64,000 nt of DNA from Wolbachia endosymbiont of Oedothorax gibbosus (GTDB lineage Bacteria; Pseudomonadota; Alphaproteobacteria; Rickettsiales; Anaplasmataceae): positions 930,001 to 994,000 of the forward strand of contig NZ_OW370537.1 in assembly GCF_936270145.1 (NCBI RefSeq). Direction: 5' to 3'. Each line of letters opens with the position of its first letter. Position 1 is the first letter of the stretch. The translations under genes were made by a program, and so were the position numbers. The notes beneath the pieces were generated by a model. The model had not been told where the DNA came from, searched no databases, and saw nothing but the letters and a program-made list of their open reading frames with translations. Of this stretch, positions 23,498 to 32,537 are shown piece by piece.

Positions 23498-25186
23498 TCA
23501 ACTCATTTCTTCCAAAGGCTCTATATTGAAGATAGAAAGTCCAGAAGCGATGACGTGCACTAAGGCTTGGACGAGAAACATTCTTGCAGAAGTAAGACCT
23601 AGATTGTCTTTCAGTATGAACCGCATACTCTTGCCATACCCCCATAAAACGTGAAATGCTTCTGCAACTTCAAGTAAGTAGAAAGTAATTCTGTGTGGCT
23701 CATAAAGCCTTGCTGCAGTTTCTACCACACCTGGCCACTTTGCTAAGGTTTTTATGAGGAAGAGCTCTCCACCTGTCTTTAAAAGTGAAGGATCTGCTGT
23801 TGGGAGCTCTTTTGGAGCATTACGCATTAACGAATGAGCACGAGCATGCGCATATTGCACATAAAAAATAGGATTATCTTTTGACTGCTCTTTAACTTTA
23901 GCAAAATCAAAGTCCAAGACCATATCATTCTTGCGTGTTAACATTATAAAACGAGTGATATCCCTACCAACCTCTTCCACTACATCCCTGGCTGTAAGAA
24001 AGTTTCCTGATCTTTTGGACATCTTAACAGGTTTGCCATTCTCAAAAAAATTCACAATATTATGCAGTTTTACTTCTATCTTTGCTTCTAGCGCAGAGAC
24101 GACTGCTTTGAGCCTTTTGACATAACCACCGTGGTCACTACCAAGCTCTACGATCATATTGTTAAAACCACGTGATATCTTATCAAAATGGTAAGCGATA
24201 TCTGAGGCAAAATAAGTCCAACTGCCATCCTCTTTCTTCAACGCACGGTCAACATCATCACCAAATTTTGTAGAGCGAAATAACATTTCTTTTCTGGAAG
24301 TCCAATTTTCACTTTCTTTGCCTTTTGGTTTCTCCAAGTACCCTTCATATACCAAACCCTTATCAGACAATATTTTTATACTCTCTTCAATTTTGCCACT
24401 TTTTTGTAGCTCATACTCTGAAGTAAAGACATCATGATTTACTCCAAGCAAGTTCATGTCTTCCTTTATTATTTCTAAGATAGAACTTAAAGTATAGTCT
24501 CTAATTACCCAATTATCTTCCTCTTCTCTAAGCTCCTTGCCATATTTTTTAGCTAGCCCCTCCCCTATCGGTTTTAAATATTCACCTGGGTATAAACCTT
24601 TTTCGATGCTAATCTTCTCTCCCAGAGCTTCCTTATACCGCAAATATACTGACTTTATTAGTGTATCTATCTGCGCCCCAGCGTCATTAATGTAGTATTC
24701 CTTAGTAACTTTATAACCAACTTTCTTTAGTAAATTTGCTAAAACATCACCAAATACTGCCCCTCTTGCATGACCAATATGCAGAGGGCCTGTTGGATTT
24801 GCCGATACAAATTCAACATTGATGGCCTGATTGTTCCCTATATCTAGGGTGCCAAACTCTGTTTTTAGCTCATTTATTTGTTTTAAAATCCCATGCCACA
24901 CTTCTATTTTTAAGTGCATGTTGATGAACCCAGGGCCCGCTATTTCCACTTTTGCAACTTCATCAAAAAGCTCAAACTCTTTGGCTAAAACCTCTGCGAT
25001 TTCAATGGGATTTTTCTTTTCATGCTTTGCGAGCACCATAGCAACGTTTGTGTAAATATCTCCATGTGCTCTATTGCTTGGAGGTTCCACAATAAAATTT
25101 TCTGCACTTGTATTTATGATACCCCTTCGTTTCAATTCATTTAATTTATTGGAAATTAGAGAGGAAACCTGTTTGAAAATGTTCAT
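23498..25186 (-). CDS. argS: Arginyl-tRNA synthetase
   Basis: 562 residues. Class I aminoacyl-tRNA synthetase charging tRNA-Arg. The N-terminal additional domain is followed by VEFVSANPTGPLHIGHARGA with HIGH at 136-139 and the KMSKR block (PVKMSKRSGNFLTARD, ~residue 370). The C-terminal DALR anticodon-binding domain contains YAHARAHSLMRN. It is complete, and the last codons are duplicated at 22801-22861. The upstream gap has a strong inverted repeat but no obvious promoter. Confidence 0.97.
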   Translation of the reverse strand: MNIFKQVSSLISNKLNELKRRGIINTSAENFIVEPPSNRAHGDIYTNVAMVLAKHEKKNPIEIAEVLAKEFELFDEVAKVEIAGPGFINMHLKIEVWHGILKQINELKTEFGTLDIGNNQAINVEFVSANPTGPLHIGHARGAVFGDVLANLLKKVGYKVTKEYYINDAGAQIDTLIKSVYLRYKEALGEKISIEKGLYPGEYLKPIGEGLAKKYGKELREEEDNWVIRDYTLSSILEIIKEDMNLLGVNHDVFTSEYELQKSGKIEESIKILSDKGLVYEGYLEKPKGKESENWTSRKEMLFRSTKFGDDVDRALKKEDGSWTYFASDIAYHFDKISRGFNNMIVELGSDHGGYVKRLKAVVSALEAKIEVKLHNIVNFFENGKPVKMSKRSGNFLTARDVVEEVGRDITRFIMLTRKNDMVLDFDFAKVKEQSKDNPIFYVQYAHARAHSLMRNAPKELPTADPSLLKTGGELFLIKTLAKWPGVVETAARLYEPHRITFYLLEVAEAFHVLWGYGKSMRFILKDNLGLTSARMFLVQALVHVIASGLSIFNIEPLEEMS

Positions 25187-25282
25187 TCACTATACTGTTA
25201 TAAAATCTATAGCAGTATAGCGAATAAGTGGGGCTAGTTGAAGTTATGATTTTCTCTCTACTCTTTCTTTGTGTAAGGCGAC

Positions 25283-25310
25283 CTTTTCTGGGTCGCAAGA
25301 CCCAGAAAAG
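25283..25310 (-). terminator. 12-bp perfect hairpin between the cysteine-rich gene and argS
   Basis: CTTTTCTGGGTC - GCAA - GACCCAGAAAAG forms a perfect 12-bp stem with a 4-base loop, just after the stop of the upstream minus-strand gene (25318). There is no following T-run on the minus strand, so it is a possible terminator or an RNA processing or palindromic element rather than a textbook one. Confidence 0.5.
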
Positions 25311-26209
25311 TTATAGTTTATATTAAGTCATTGCTGTAATCATGGTAAGAGAAAGTCTCATCTTGATTGTTACCAACACTAGGGGAATAAAAGTTGCTTT
25401 CTCCAGCATTATCAGGAATTTTCAACGTTACTTCCTTGTCAGAAGTCCATAGGATTGTGTCTATTATTTTAGCGTATTTTTGGCAATCTGTATTATTACC
25501 ACAGTCTTTCATTGTACCATCAGGATTTAAGTGAGGTTTTAATTGATTGTAGTTTATCCCAATTTTATTACCATTTTTATCTATTATATTTTTATAGTAG
25601 TCGGTAATTATCAATGGTGACTCTAATTTTGCAACTATAGTTTTACCTGCACATTCTTCTAATTCCTTTCCCTTAAGGTCTAATATTAAATTAGGACACT
25701 TGTTATTGAGGAAGAAATTTTCAGCGTATGCTGATGCTTTCGATCCTGAAGGACAGCAAACACTCGTTTCCCCTTTTAAAAAATCCTTAGGACACAATTC
25801 CCAAGCATTCCCCTGTTTACCTTCTTTATTACACCACATATTGCTTGCTATATCCCACGTAAAGTTCACGTTACTTCCACATTTGGCGTCTTCTTCGCAT
25901 TTGAAAGTTATAGCAAAGTTTTCTGCATAATACTGCTCAACATTTTTCTCACCAAAATGATCCGTAATCTTTTTACTAATCATTAAATCAGGTAAAAACT
26001 GCTTCAAAAGATCTCGTGTAAACCAACCAGGTTTGTTCATACTATCTGATTTATAATCTGGACAATTAACTTTAAGTCCTTCATCTATCAGCTTACTTTC
26101 TATGGCTCCTTCACTTCCGTCATCGACAATTTCATCTTTATCTTTATCTTTTTCCTCATCAGAAGTTTTATCCTGATCACACTTACAATCTATCTCATCC
26201 TTTATTTCT

Positions 26210-26383
26210 TTTTTTATTTTGTCTTTCAATTCATTCTTAGTCTTATCATCAAATTCACACTTAAGATCTTTCTCTAGTTCACTCTTAATATTTTTCTTCA
26301 ATTCATTCTTAGTCTTATCATCAAATTCGCACTTAAGATCTTTCTCTAATTCACTCTTAATATTTTTCTTCAATTCATTCTTA
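26210..26383 (-). repeat. 72-bp tandem repeats, left part
   Basis: About two and a half units of a 72-bp sequence containing TCTTTCTCTAATTCACTCTT and TTCAATTCATTCTTAGTCTT, encoding the 24-residue repeat. The array continues on the far side of the IS630 insertion (27482-27660). Units differ at only a few positions (for example TCTCTAG/TCTCTAA, and Phe/Ile codons). Confidence 0.85.
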
Positions 26384-26392
26384 TACCAACCC

Positions 26393-26926
26393 TCATAAAT
26401 AACTAGACAAATAATTCACAGAGCAAATGGTTTTGATCGAACTTTCCGTAATATCTCGAATAAATTCAGATACAGCATTTTCAAGTAATTTAATAGAGTC
26501 ATACATCTTGTTCTTTATTATATTTTCCTTTAAATGTTGCCAAAATCTTTCCACAGGATTGAGCTCAGGCGAGTACGGCGGCAAATAAATTATGGTGATA
26601 TTTTCAGGAGTTTTTAAACCTTTAGACCTATGCCAACTTGCGCAATCCATGATAAGAAAAGCTTCTCTAGTCCCCAAATCTTTCGACATCTGCTCCAAAA
26701 ATATGTTCATGCAATCTGTGTTTACATGTGGAGCAAGTAGGCTAATATCCTCTCCATTCCTGGGATTTACAGCGCTGTAAAGATAGAAGTTTTCTCTTCC
26801 GATTTTTACTTTAACTTGTGTTCTTGAGCCCTTTTTAAACCATCCATGTCCAACTTTTGAGTGCGTTCCAAATCTCGATTCATCGAAAAAAAACCTCCTT
26901 TTTCCGGTTCTTTTCCACAATTTCAT
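26393..26926 (-). CDS. IS630 transposase orfB, copy 3
   Basis: 177 residues identical to the other copies, complete DDE triad (FFFDES, MDCASWH, NPVERFW). Together with orfA by frameshift it should give an active transposase. Confidence 0.87.
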   Translation of the reverse strand: MKLWKRTGKRRFFFDESRFGTHSKVGHGWFKKGSRTQVKVKIGRENFYLYSAVNPRNGEDISLLAPHVNTDCMNIFLEQMSKDLGTREAFLIMDCASWHRSKGLKTPENITIIYLPPYSPELNPVERFWQHLKENIIKNKMYDSIKLLENAVSEFIRDITESSIKTICSVNYLSSYL

Positions 26927-27404
26927 TGAGATTTTTTTTGAACTCCTCTTGTTTGTTTTTGTCTTGTTTATAATGTGCTGGACGAGGTGTGATATATGTA
27001 AATCCTAGCTTCTTCATAAGCCTTCTCGCCGTTGACTCACTTACTTTGATAGCTAACATTCCTTCAACTATACCTTGCAATTTTTTAGCAGTCAGATTTG
27101 CCCCATCTTCTTCTATTACCTCTCTTATTTTTTCCTTCTTCTCCTCGTTCAGTTTTGGTTTAGGTCCTCGCCCTGGCTGTATTGCAAACCCAATAACACC
27201 TTTTTCTTTAAATCTTGCAATCCATTTCATTAATGTCGTTCTCGTAATTCTATATATTTTAGCAACTTTTGAGATACCATACTCCTTTGCTGATATTATT
27301 GCTTGTAACCTTCTTCCTATCTCTCCTCTTATTCCATATTTTTTTAATTCTAACTTGCATTGATTATATAGTTCTTCTCCTATTGCTTTACTTTTTCCTG
27401 CCAT
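26880..27404 (-). CDS. IS630 transposase orfA, copy 3
   Basis: 174 residues, identical to orfA of copies 1 and 4, with the same helix-turn-helix and T8 slippery run at the orfA/orfB overlap. Intact. Confidence 0.85.
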   Translation of the reverse strand: MAGKSKAIGEELYNQCKLELKKYGIRGEIGRRLQAIISAKEYGISKVAKIYRITRTTLMKWIARFKEKGVIGFAIQPGRGPKPKLNEEKKEKIREVIEEDGANLTAKKLQGIVEGMLAIKVSESTARRLMKKLGFTYITPRPAHYKQDKNKQEEFKKNLNEIVEKNRKKEVFFR

Positions 27405-27481
27405 AAACTACATATTTATTCTTTCTAGCCTCAATTATTTGTAGTTTTTACTATTTGTCTATCTATTAGTGGAGATTGGTA

Positions 27482-27660
27482 TTAGTCTTATCATCAATTT
27501 CACACTTAAGATCTTTCTCTAGTTCACTCTTAATATTTTTCTTCAATTCATTCTTAGTCTTATCATCAAATTCGCACTTAAGATCTTTCTCTAATTCACT
27601 CTTAATATTTTTCTTCAATTCATTCTTAGTCTTATCATCAATTTCACACTTAAGGTCTTT
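27482..27660 (-). repeat. 72-bp tandem repeats, right part
   Basis: Continuation of the array at 26210-26383: about two and a half 72-bp units with TTCAATTCATTCTTAGTCTT cores. In the reconstructed gene this makes roughly five units in a row, a good candidate for strain-to-strain length variation. Confidence 0.85.
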
Positions 27661-27911
27661 ACTACATTTATCATAAATCACCTTACCTTTATTGGCAGTA
27701 TCATCACATGGTCCTATAACAAAATTGACTCCTAATGTATCACTGGGACAGCACGTATTAAACGGCAACCGATATGTATAATTTGTATTTTCTTGATTCG
27801 GGCAAGAAAGATTTTTCACTAGCATAAAATACCTCCATTGGTAAATAAAATTGTTAAAAAATTAACTATAAAGTGGAAGCATGTACTAACAATGTACACA
27901 CTGCATTACTT

Positions 27912-28313
27912 TTATATAATATCAACAGCACCCTCTGGTACTGACATATCATGGACAGAAGAAACAGAAGAGTTTATTGCTTCTACACATGCATCACATG
28001 AAGAACTGTTTTCACAGCTGCCCACAAGTTTACCTTTTGAATTAATCTCAAGGTCATTTTTAGTGTTTTGAATAATCTCTGCGCATTCTTTAAAGTTTTT
28101 GCCCGTCGGCTGCTTAGTAGCAAAATCAAGAATATCACCAGTTACCGGATTGATCATTAATGCAAGTTTTGAAAGGTCAACTGGTTGTTTAGGTTCTGGA
28201 TCAGGTTTTAGACAAGGCAGTATTTTTATATTGAGTCCAATACAGCACCGTGGGTCAATTACGCAAGCTGTATCTGCAGAAGTGCATGAAGATGAAAAAA
28301 AATTATGGGTCAT
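27912..28313 (-). CDS. Small cysteine-rich protein of unknown function
   Basis: 133 residues starting MTHNFFSSSCTSADTACVID. The first 35 residues hold six cysteines (SSC, AC, RCC, LPC), like the N-terminus of the neighbouring split gene, and three more follow in SCENSSSCDACVEA. The middle contains PVDLSKLALMINPVTGDILD. No signal peptide or membrane segment. It lies 86 bp upstream of the repeat-bearing cysteine-rich gene on the same strand, so the two probably form a pair. I do not recognise the family. Pairs of cysteines suggest disulphides or metal binding outside the reducing cytoplasm. Confidence 0.6.
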   Translation of the reverse strand: MTHNFFSSSCTSADTACVIDPRCCIGLNIKILPCLKPDPEPKQPVDLSKLALMINPVTGDILDFATKQPTGKNFKECAEIIQNTKNDLEINSKGKLVGSCENSSSCDACVEAINSSVSSVHDMSVPEGAVDII

Positions 28314-28425
28314 AATAATCCTTAAAAAAATACTATGAGATTATTATAAATCAAAATGATTAAAAATTTAATAATCCTGATTATAAATCTAGCATATCAA
28401 CTAACGGTATGATTGAAATTTTCTT

Positions 28426-30144
28426 TCAATTCCACTGTATCTTTGCCAGTTTTGCATACAGCCCATCTTTACTTATTAGAGAGTCATGAGTCCCTACTTC
28501 TTCTACTTTTCCGTGATTAATTACTATAATCTTGTCAGTTTTAAGTGCGGTTGATAGCCTGTGCGTAATTATAATTGTTGTTCTGTTTTGCATTAACTTG
28601 CTCAGTGCTTTTTGCACGAGATTCTCACTTTTATAATCAAGAGCAGAGGTTGCTTCATCCAGTATTAAAATCTGAGGGTTTTTGAGTATGGCTCTTGCTA
28701 TTATAATACGTTGTTTTTGTCCTTCAGAAAGTTTTAATCCTCTTTTTCCTACAAATGTATCAAATTTATCAGGCAGCTTATCAATAAATTCCATCGCATA
28801 AGCACCGATAGCTGCTTGCCTTACTTCCTCATATTCAGCACTCGGCTTGCCATATAGTATATTTTCCATTATTGAGCAAGAGAATATCATATGATCTTGT
28901 GGCACTAAGCCAAACAACGATCTGAGGTCATTTAGCGCAATTGACTTAATGTTGTGCCCATCGATAGTAATGCTACCTTTGTTTGGATCATGAAAACGGA
29001 GCAGAAGCTTTAAAACGGTGCTTTTACCACTGCCAGATGGTCCAACAATTGATATTGCTTGACCTGCCTTTATAGAAAATGATACATTATTTAACGCTGG
29101 CTTATCAGACTGAGATTCATAAAAAAATGTCACGCCATTAAACGAAATTCCTTTTTGAACACTACAAATTTTTATAGGATCATCGGGATCTGCTATAGAG
29201 CTTTTCATATTTTTAAATTCAAATAAACGCTCTACTATTCCAAGACCTCGTTGTAAATCACTGATATTATCGCTCAAATTATTTATAGCTCCTGCTGCAA
29301 GCGCTGAATAAAACACAAATGAGGAGAGTTTTCCAATGGTCATATTATTACTTAAGACTTCTTTAATACCAAAAAAGAGCAAAACAACTAGTGACCCTAT
29401 CACACACGTGATAACTAGAGTTACTAAAATAGCACGCAAGAGTACTAATTTTACGTATGATTTTGATACTGAGTTTAAATGCTCCTTAAAACGGGTTTTT
29501 TCATTTTCTTCGAGTACAAACGATTTGATAGTCACTATAGATCGAAAATTTTCCTCACTAAATGATGCAAGCTCACTTAATTTATCCTGGGCAAAGCGTG
29601 CATAGCTACGCACTTTTTTTCCAAATGAGGTCATAATAATGAGTAGTACAGGCACTATTGCAGCCGCATATGAGGTTAGGTACAGATTTGTGTATAGCAG
29701 CATTGCAACACTACCAGTCAGCACTACAAAATTCCTCAATATTGTCAGTAAGCTGCTGTTTATTATCGATTGCAGCGCAGAGGTATCAGTAATGAGTGCT
29801 GAGATAACATCTTGCATACCTGTGTTCTCAAAGAAACTTGGTTGCAAGTTAGTGATACTGCTATATAAGTCATATCTGATTCTTGCGATAACTTTTTCGC
29901 TGCCAATGCCAATGAAATATAACCGAGTAAATGCAGTGAGAGAAATGGCTAAAACTATCAGTATTGCAACGAGTAGTTTGGTAGTAAAATTATGCTCTGC
30001 ACCAGAATCAATTATATTGCTTAAGCCTCTGCCAAAGAGGAGGATAGTTAAAGCTGAAAATAAAACTGCAATAAAAGCTATAATGAAATAAGATAGATTA
30101 GGTTTTATATAGTAGAATAACTGCCTAATATTAGATCGCATCAT
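28426..30144 (-). CDS. ABC exporter, fused membrane and ATPase domains (MsbA-like)
   Basis: 572 residues. Six transmembrane segments in residues ~1-310 (ABC type-1 exporter domain), then an ATPase: Walker A GPSGSGKST (~367), Q-loop FGLVPQDH, signature LSEGQKQR (~470), Walker B ILILDEATSALD and H-loop ITHRLST. A half-transporter that would work as a homodimer in the inner membrane. Annotated as MsbA-like in many Rickettsiales, although Wolbachia lacks lipid A, so the substrate is unknown. Monocistronic by spacing. Confidence 0.9.
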   Translation of the reverse strand: MMRSNIRQLFYYIKPNLSYFIIAFIAVLFSALTILLFGRGLSNIIDSGAEHNFTTKLLVAILIVLAISLTAFTRLYFIGIGSEKVIARIRYDLYSSITNLQPSFFENTGMQDVISALITDTSALQSIINSSLLTILRNFVVLTGSVAMLLYTNLYLTSYAAAIVPVLLIIMTSFGKKVRSYARFAQDKLSELASFSEENFRSIVTIKSFVLEENEKTRFKEHLNSVSKSYVKLVLLRAILVTLVITCVIGSLVVLLFFGIKEVLSNNMTIGKLSSFVFYSALAAGAINNLSDNISDLQRGLGIVERLFEFKNMKSSIADPDDPIKICSVQKGISFNGVTFFYESQSDKPALNNVSFSIKAGQAISIVGPSGSGKSTVLKLLLRFHDPNKGSITIDGHNIKSIALNDLRSLFGLVPQDHMIFSCSIMENILYGKPSAEYEEVRQAAIGAYAMEFIDKLPDKFDTFVGKRGLKLSEGQKQRIIIARAILKNPQILILDEATSALDYKSENLVQKALSKLMQNRTTIIITHRLSTALKTDKIIVINHGKVEEVGTHDSLISKDGLYAKLAKIQWN

Positions 30145-30598
30145 ATTTTGAAGTTTCTAAAGTTAAGTATATGGATTTTAGTTTCAGGGGAAAGGGGAAA
30201 GGTACGGCTAACGTCATATTGCGTACAAACGTTGCAATTTTTAAGCAAAGTGATGTTGTTCAAGTAGCTGACACTTGGGGTCTATGTTTTACACGCTGGA
30301 ATGACAAAGTGAGCGTGCGTAGGTGTCATCCGAGTAGCCCCTTCTTTGTCATCCAAGTAGCCAACACTGGGATCCAGGAAACTTACCAAGTAAATGTACA
30401 ATAAGAACTAGATTCCAGCGTCACGCGCTGGAATGACATCATAGGGGCACTGGGATGACAGAAGAAGGACTACTTGAATGACAAGAAAGGGGTACTTGGA
30501 TGACAAAAATAGATACTGGAATTGCAAAGAGTTTGCAAATATTAGTTATTACCTGTAGGATATAGAGAAGTTAGTAAGAATTTTAATAGGGAAATAAT
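30145..30598. repeat. 454-bp gap filled with dispersed short repeats
   Basis: Contains repeated phrases common to other gaps of this window, such as CGCTGGAATGACA, GGGATGACA, CCAAGTAGCC and ACTGGGATCCAG. Several read as short inverted or direct repeats. No gene seen. A Shine-Dalgarno-like AGGGAAATA precedes the ferredoxin start at 30599. Confidence 0.55.
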
Positions 30599-30958
30599 AT
30601 GCCATCTGTTACTTTTATTTTACCTGATGGGAGTAAGAAAAGCTATGAAGCTGCAGAGGGAGAAACTCTGCTTAATTTAGCCCACAGAAGCGATCCAGAT
30701 CTGCTTGAAGGTGCATGTGAAGGTTCTCTTGCTTGCTCTACATGCCACGTGATTGTTGATCCAGAATTTTATGATGCTGTAGAAACGCATAATCCCATAT
30801 CTGATGAGGAAAATGATATGTTAGACCTAGCTTTCGGCTTAACAGAGACATCGAGGCTTGGATGCCAAATAAAAATCACAAAAGATATCGACGGTTTGTG
30901 CGTAACCGTGCCAAGAGGTACAAGAAACATATCATTAGATAAACAAGGAAACGATTAG
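30599..30958 (+). CDS. fdx: [2Fe-2S] ferredoxin (adrenodoxin type)
   Basis: 119 residues with the ISC-type ferredoxin pattern: Cys40-x5-Cys46-x2-Cys49 (GACEGSLACSTCHV) and Cys89 in TSRLGCQI. The C-terminus ITKDIDGLCVTVPRGTRN is also typical. It donates electrons in iron-sulphur cluster assembly. It is the first gene of a tight plus-strand group, the stop lying 2 bp before the DUF2125-like gene. Confidence 0.93.
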   Translation: MPSVTFILPDGSKKSYEAAEGETLLNLAHRSDPDLLEGACEGSLACSTCHVIVDPEFYDAVETHNPISDEENDMLDLAFGLTETSRLGCQIKITKDIDGLCVTVPRGTRNISLDKQGND

Positions 30959-30960
30959 CT

Positions 30961-32001
30961 ATGCGTAAGATTTTTATCTATATTATCATCTCTTTACTTT
31001 TGTTTATTCCTGTAGCGTATAGTGGTTTTTGGTATTTTTCTGCATGTAAGGTAAAAAATCTTTTAGCTGAAACAATACTATACATTAACGACGAAAAATT
31101 TGATATTTCACATGATTTTAGTGGATTTCCTTCTAACCTAATTTTTCGTGTGACAAACCCAAAATTTTCCAATGAGCAATTAACCATCTCATCTGATGCT
31201 TTATTGATAAAAAATAGATTGTTTGATAAATCAGTATATATCTACATACCAAGCAATGAAGTCAATATTGCTGTTCATGGTGATGAGAAAAAGAATATAA
31301 AATGCCACACAAACGATAGCAGCCACTTTGTTGTTAGACTAAATGATTTACCATCTTCATTACAATTCAATAGAAATAGTACCGTAATAGACTATATAGA
31401 TACACTTCGTTACGAAGATTATGGACTGAAATGTGATGTTTCAGAAAATCAGCAAAGTGTTATATCCGAAGTGGATGGTAAAAGTAATTACATTCAATTT
31501 CATTTTAATAAAGAACCAAGTGGAAATACTAAACTAGGATTTGATTTTTATACTTATCGGTATAAAAATACTGCAAGTCCCGAAAGTTACCTTAGTATCG
31601 ACACTAAATTTGATTACGAATTTGTAAACCACATCTCAGCTTCCAGAGTTAATTTCAACATAGAGAAATTTTTAATTCAAAGTAATAATTTTTCTCTTGC
31701 TGCAGATGGCGGAATAAACAATTATAATTTAGTTACGTCTTCATTTAAAGGCAAGATTAACGTGGCCATATCAAATTATAAAGAATTAATCTCGTTTATG
31801 ATTGGTGACTCAAAAACTTCAGATGTGTTTGAAAAATTAATGTCTTCCTTATCAGAAAAAACAACTGATGATGGCATTCAATTTTCAATAAAGTACGATG
31901 ATGATGTAGGGTCAAGCTTTATTGGAAAATTATCCATCACTGATTTTATGAACCAGCTCAGTAAAATAACCCAATTAACCAAGGATGAGAGCAGTAGTTA
32001 G
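30961..32001 (+). CDS. DUF2125-like exported or membrane-anchored protein
   Basis: 346 residues. A hydrophobic N-terminus (IFIYIIISLLLFIPVAYSGFW) acts as signal anchor. The segment following, with WYF...KVKNLLAETI and ISHDFSGFPSNLIFRVTNPK, resembles alphaproteobacterial DUF2125 proteins (periplasmic beta-rich, YDV...SGFP motif). The function of the family is not known. It is 2 bp after fdx, and its 3' end overlaps ccmH by 17 bp, so the three form an operon. Confidence 0.65.
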   Translation: MRKIFIYIIISLLLFIPVAYSGFWYFSACKVKNLLAETILYINDEKFDISHDFSGFPSNLIFRVTNPKFSNEQLTISSDALLIKNRLFDKSVYIYIPSNEVNIAVHGDEKKNIKCHTNDSSHFVVRLNDLPSSLQFNRNSTVIDYIDTLRYEDYGLKCDVSENQQSVISEVDGKSNYIQFHFNKEPSGNTKLGFDFYTYRYKNTASPESYLSIDTKFDYEFVNHISASRVNFNIEKFLIQSNNFSLAADGGINNYNLVTSSFKGKINVAISNYKELISFMIGDSKTSDVFEKLMSSLSEKTTDDGIQFSIKYDDDVGSSFIGKLSITDFMNQLSKITQLTKDESSS

Positions 32002-32365
32002 TTTACTTTTCATATTGATATTTCACTCAGGCGTAAACGCTTTTACTCTGGATAATAAACTCAGAGATAAAAGCATGGAAAAACGAGCAACCAGTTTATT
32101 TGAAATAATAAGGTGTCCAATATGTTCTGGCGAATCATTGTCTGAATCTGGATCTCAGATCGCGTATGATATGCGAGAAGCAATTCGTAAAAAAATCAAT
32201 GATGGATACACTGATGAAGAAATAATCTCAGAGTTAAAAAATTCTTACGGCAATTCAATTATAATCGTACCGCCTAGCACTTACATTTTGTGGTTTATTC
32301 CACTTACAACTCTGCTTATTGGGTATTTTCTAATACGAAAATACAGTATCCGTTCAGGAGAGTGA
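31985..32365 (+). CDS. ccmH: Cytochrome c maturation protein CcmH
   Basis: 126 residues with a signal peptide, periplasmic CcmH domain (Cys44-x2-Cys47 in EIIRCPICSGESLSES) and one C-terminal membrane helix (YILWFIPLTTLLIGYFLI). The CxxC reduces apocytochrome c before haem attachment. Short form without the TPR domain, as in many alphaproteobacteria. It overlaps the upstream gene by 17 bp and ends the operon. Confidence 0.92.
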   Translation: MRAVVSLLFILIFHSGVNAFTLDNKLRDKSMEKRATSLFEIIRCPICSGESLSESGSQIAYDMREAIRKKINDGYTDEEIISELKNSYGNSIIIVPPSTYILWFIPLTTLLIGYFLIRKYSIRSGE

Positions 32366-32537
32366 CAAAATTACACAAATAAAAAACTTAAAAAAAACAT
32401 AGTTGATAAGGTAGTATAAAAAGATAACCATAGAGTAAAAGTGAGTTTACAACAAATGCAAGTAGCTTGACTCTGGAATAACGTCCTCCTTTGTCATCTA
32501 AGTAGCCGATACTGGGATCTGGTAGATAATGTTCGTA

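Larger units (their letters stand above)
26384..27481 (-). mobile_element. IS630-family element, copy 3 (intact)
   Basis: 1098 bp with the same ends as copy 1, flanked by TTA duplications at 26381-26383 and 27482-27484. The pre-insertion sequence TTCATTCTTAGTCTTATC is known from neighbouring tandem-repeat units, so the 3-bp duplication is well supported here. Confidence 0.93.
25318..27825 (-). pseudogene. Cysteine-rich protein with 24-residue tandem repeats, split by IS630 copy 3
   Basis: The gene starts at ATG 27825 (MLVKNLSCPNQENTNYTYRL), is interrupted at 26381/27484 by an IS630 with a TTA duplication, and resumes in frame to 25318. Removing the IS gives about 465 residues. N-terminal ~50 residues: cysteine-rich (SCP, TCCP, GPC). 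Then about five copies of a 24-residue unit with core DDKTKNELKKNIKSELEKDL, each with one Cys, forming a charged helix. Then an acidic linker and a ~250-residue globular part with further cysteines (CPDYKSD, CCPSGSKA, CGNNTDCQ). No classical signal peptide. I do not recognise the family. Probably inactivated here. Confidence 0.65.

Noticed and set aside
25700-25930. CRISPR-like spacing in the tandem repeats around 26.2-27.6 kb
   Set aside because: The 72-bp units are contiguous, translate in frame as a protein repeat and have no spacers.
29639-30091. 150-codon plus-strand open frame in the ABC exporter
   Set aside because: Antisense to the transmembrane domain of a clearly coding gene.
30171-30404. 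77-codon plus-strand open frame after the ABC exporter
   Set aside because: Consists of dispersed repeat phrases and has no ribosome-binding site.
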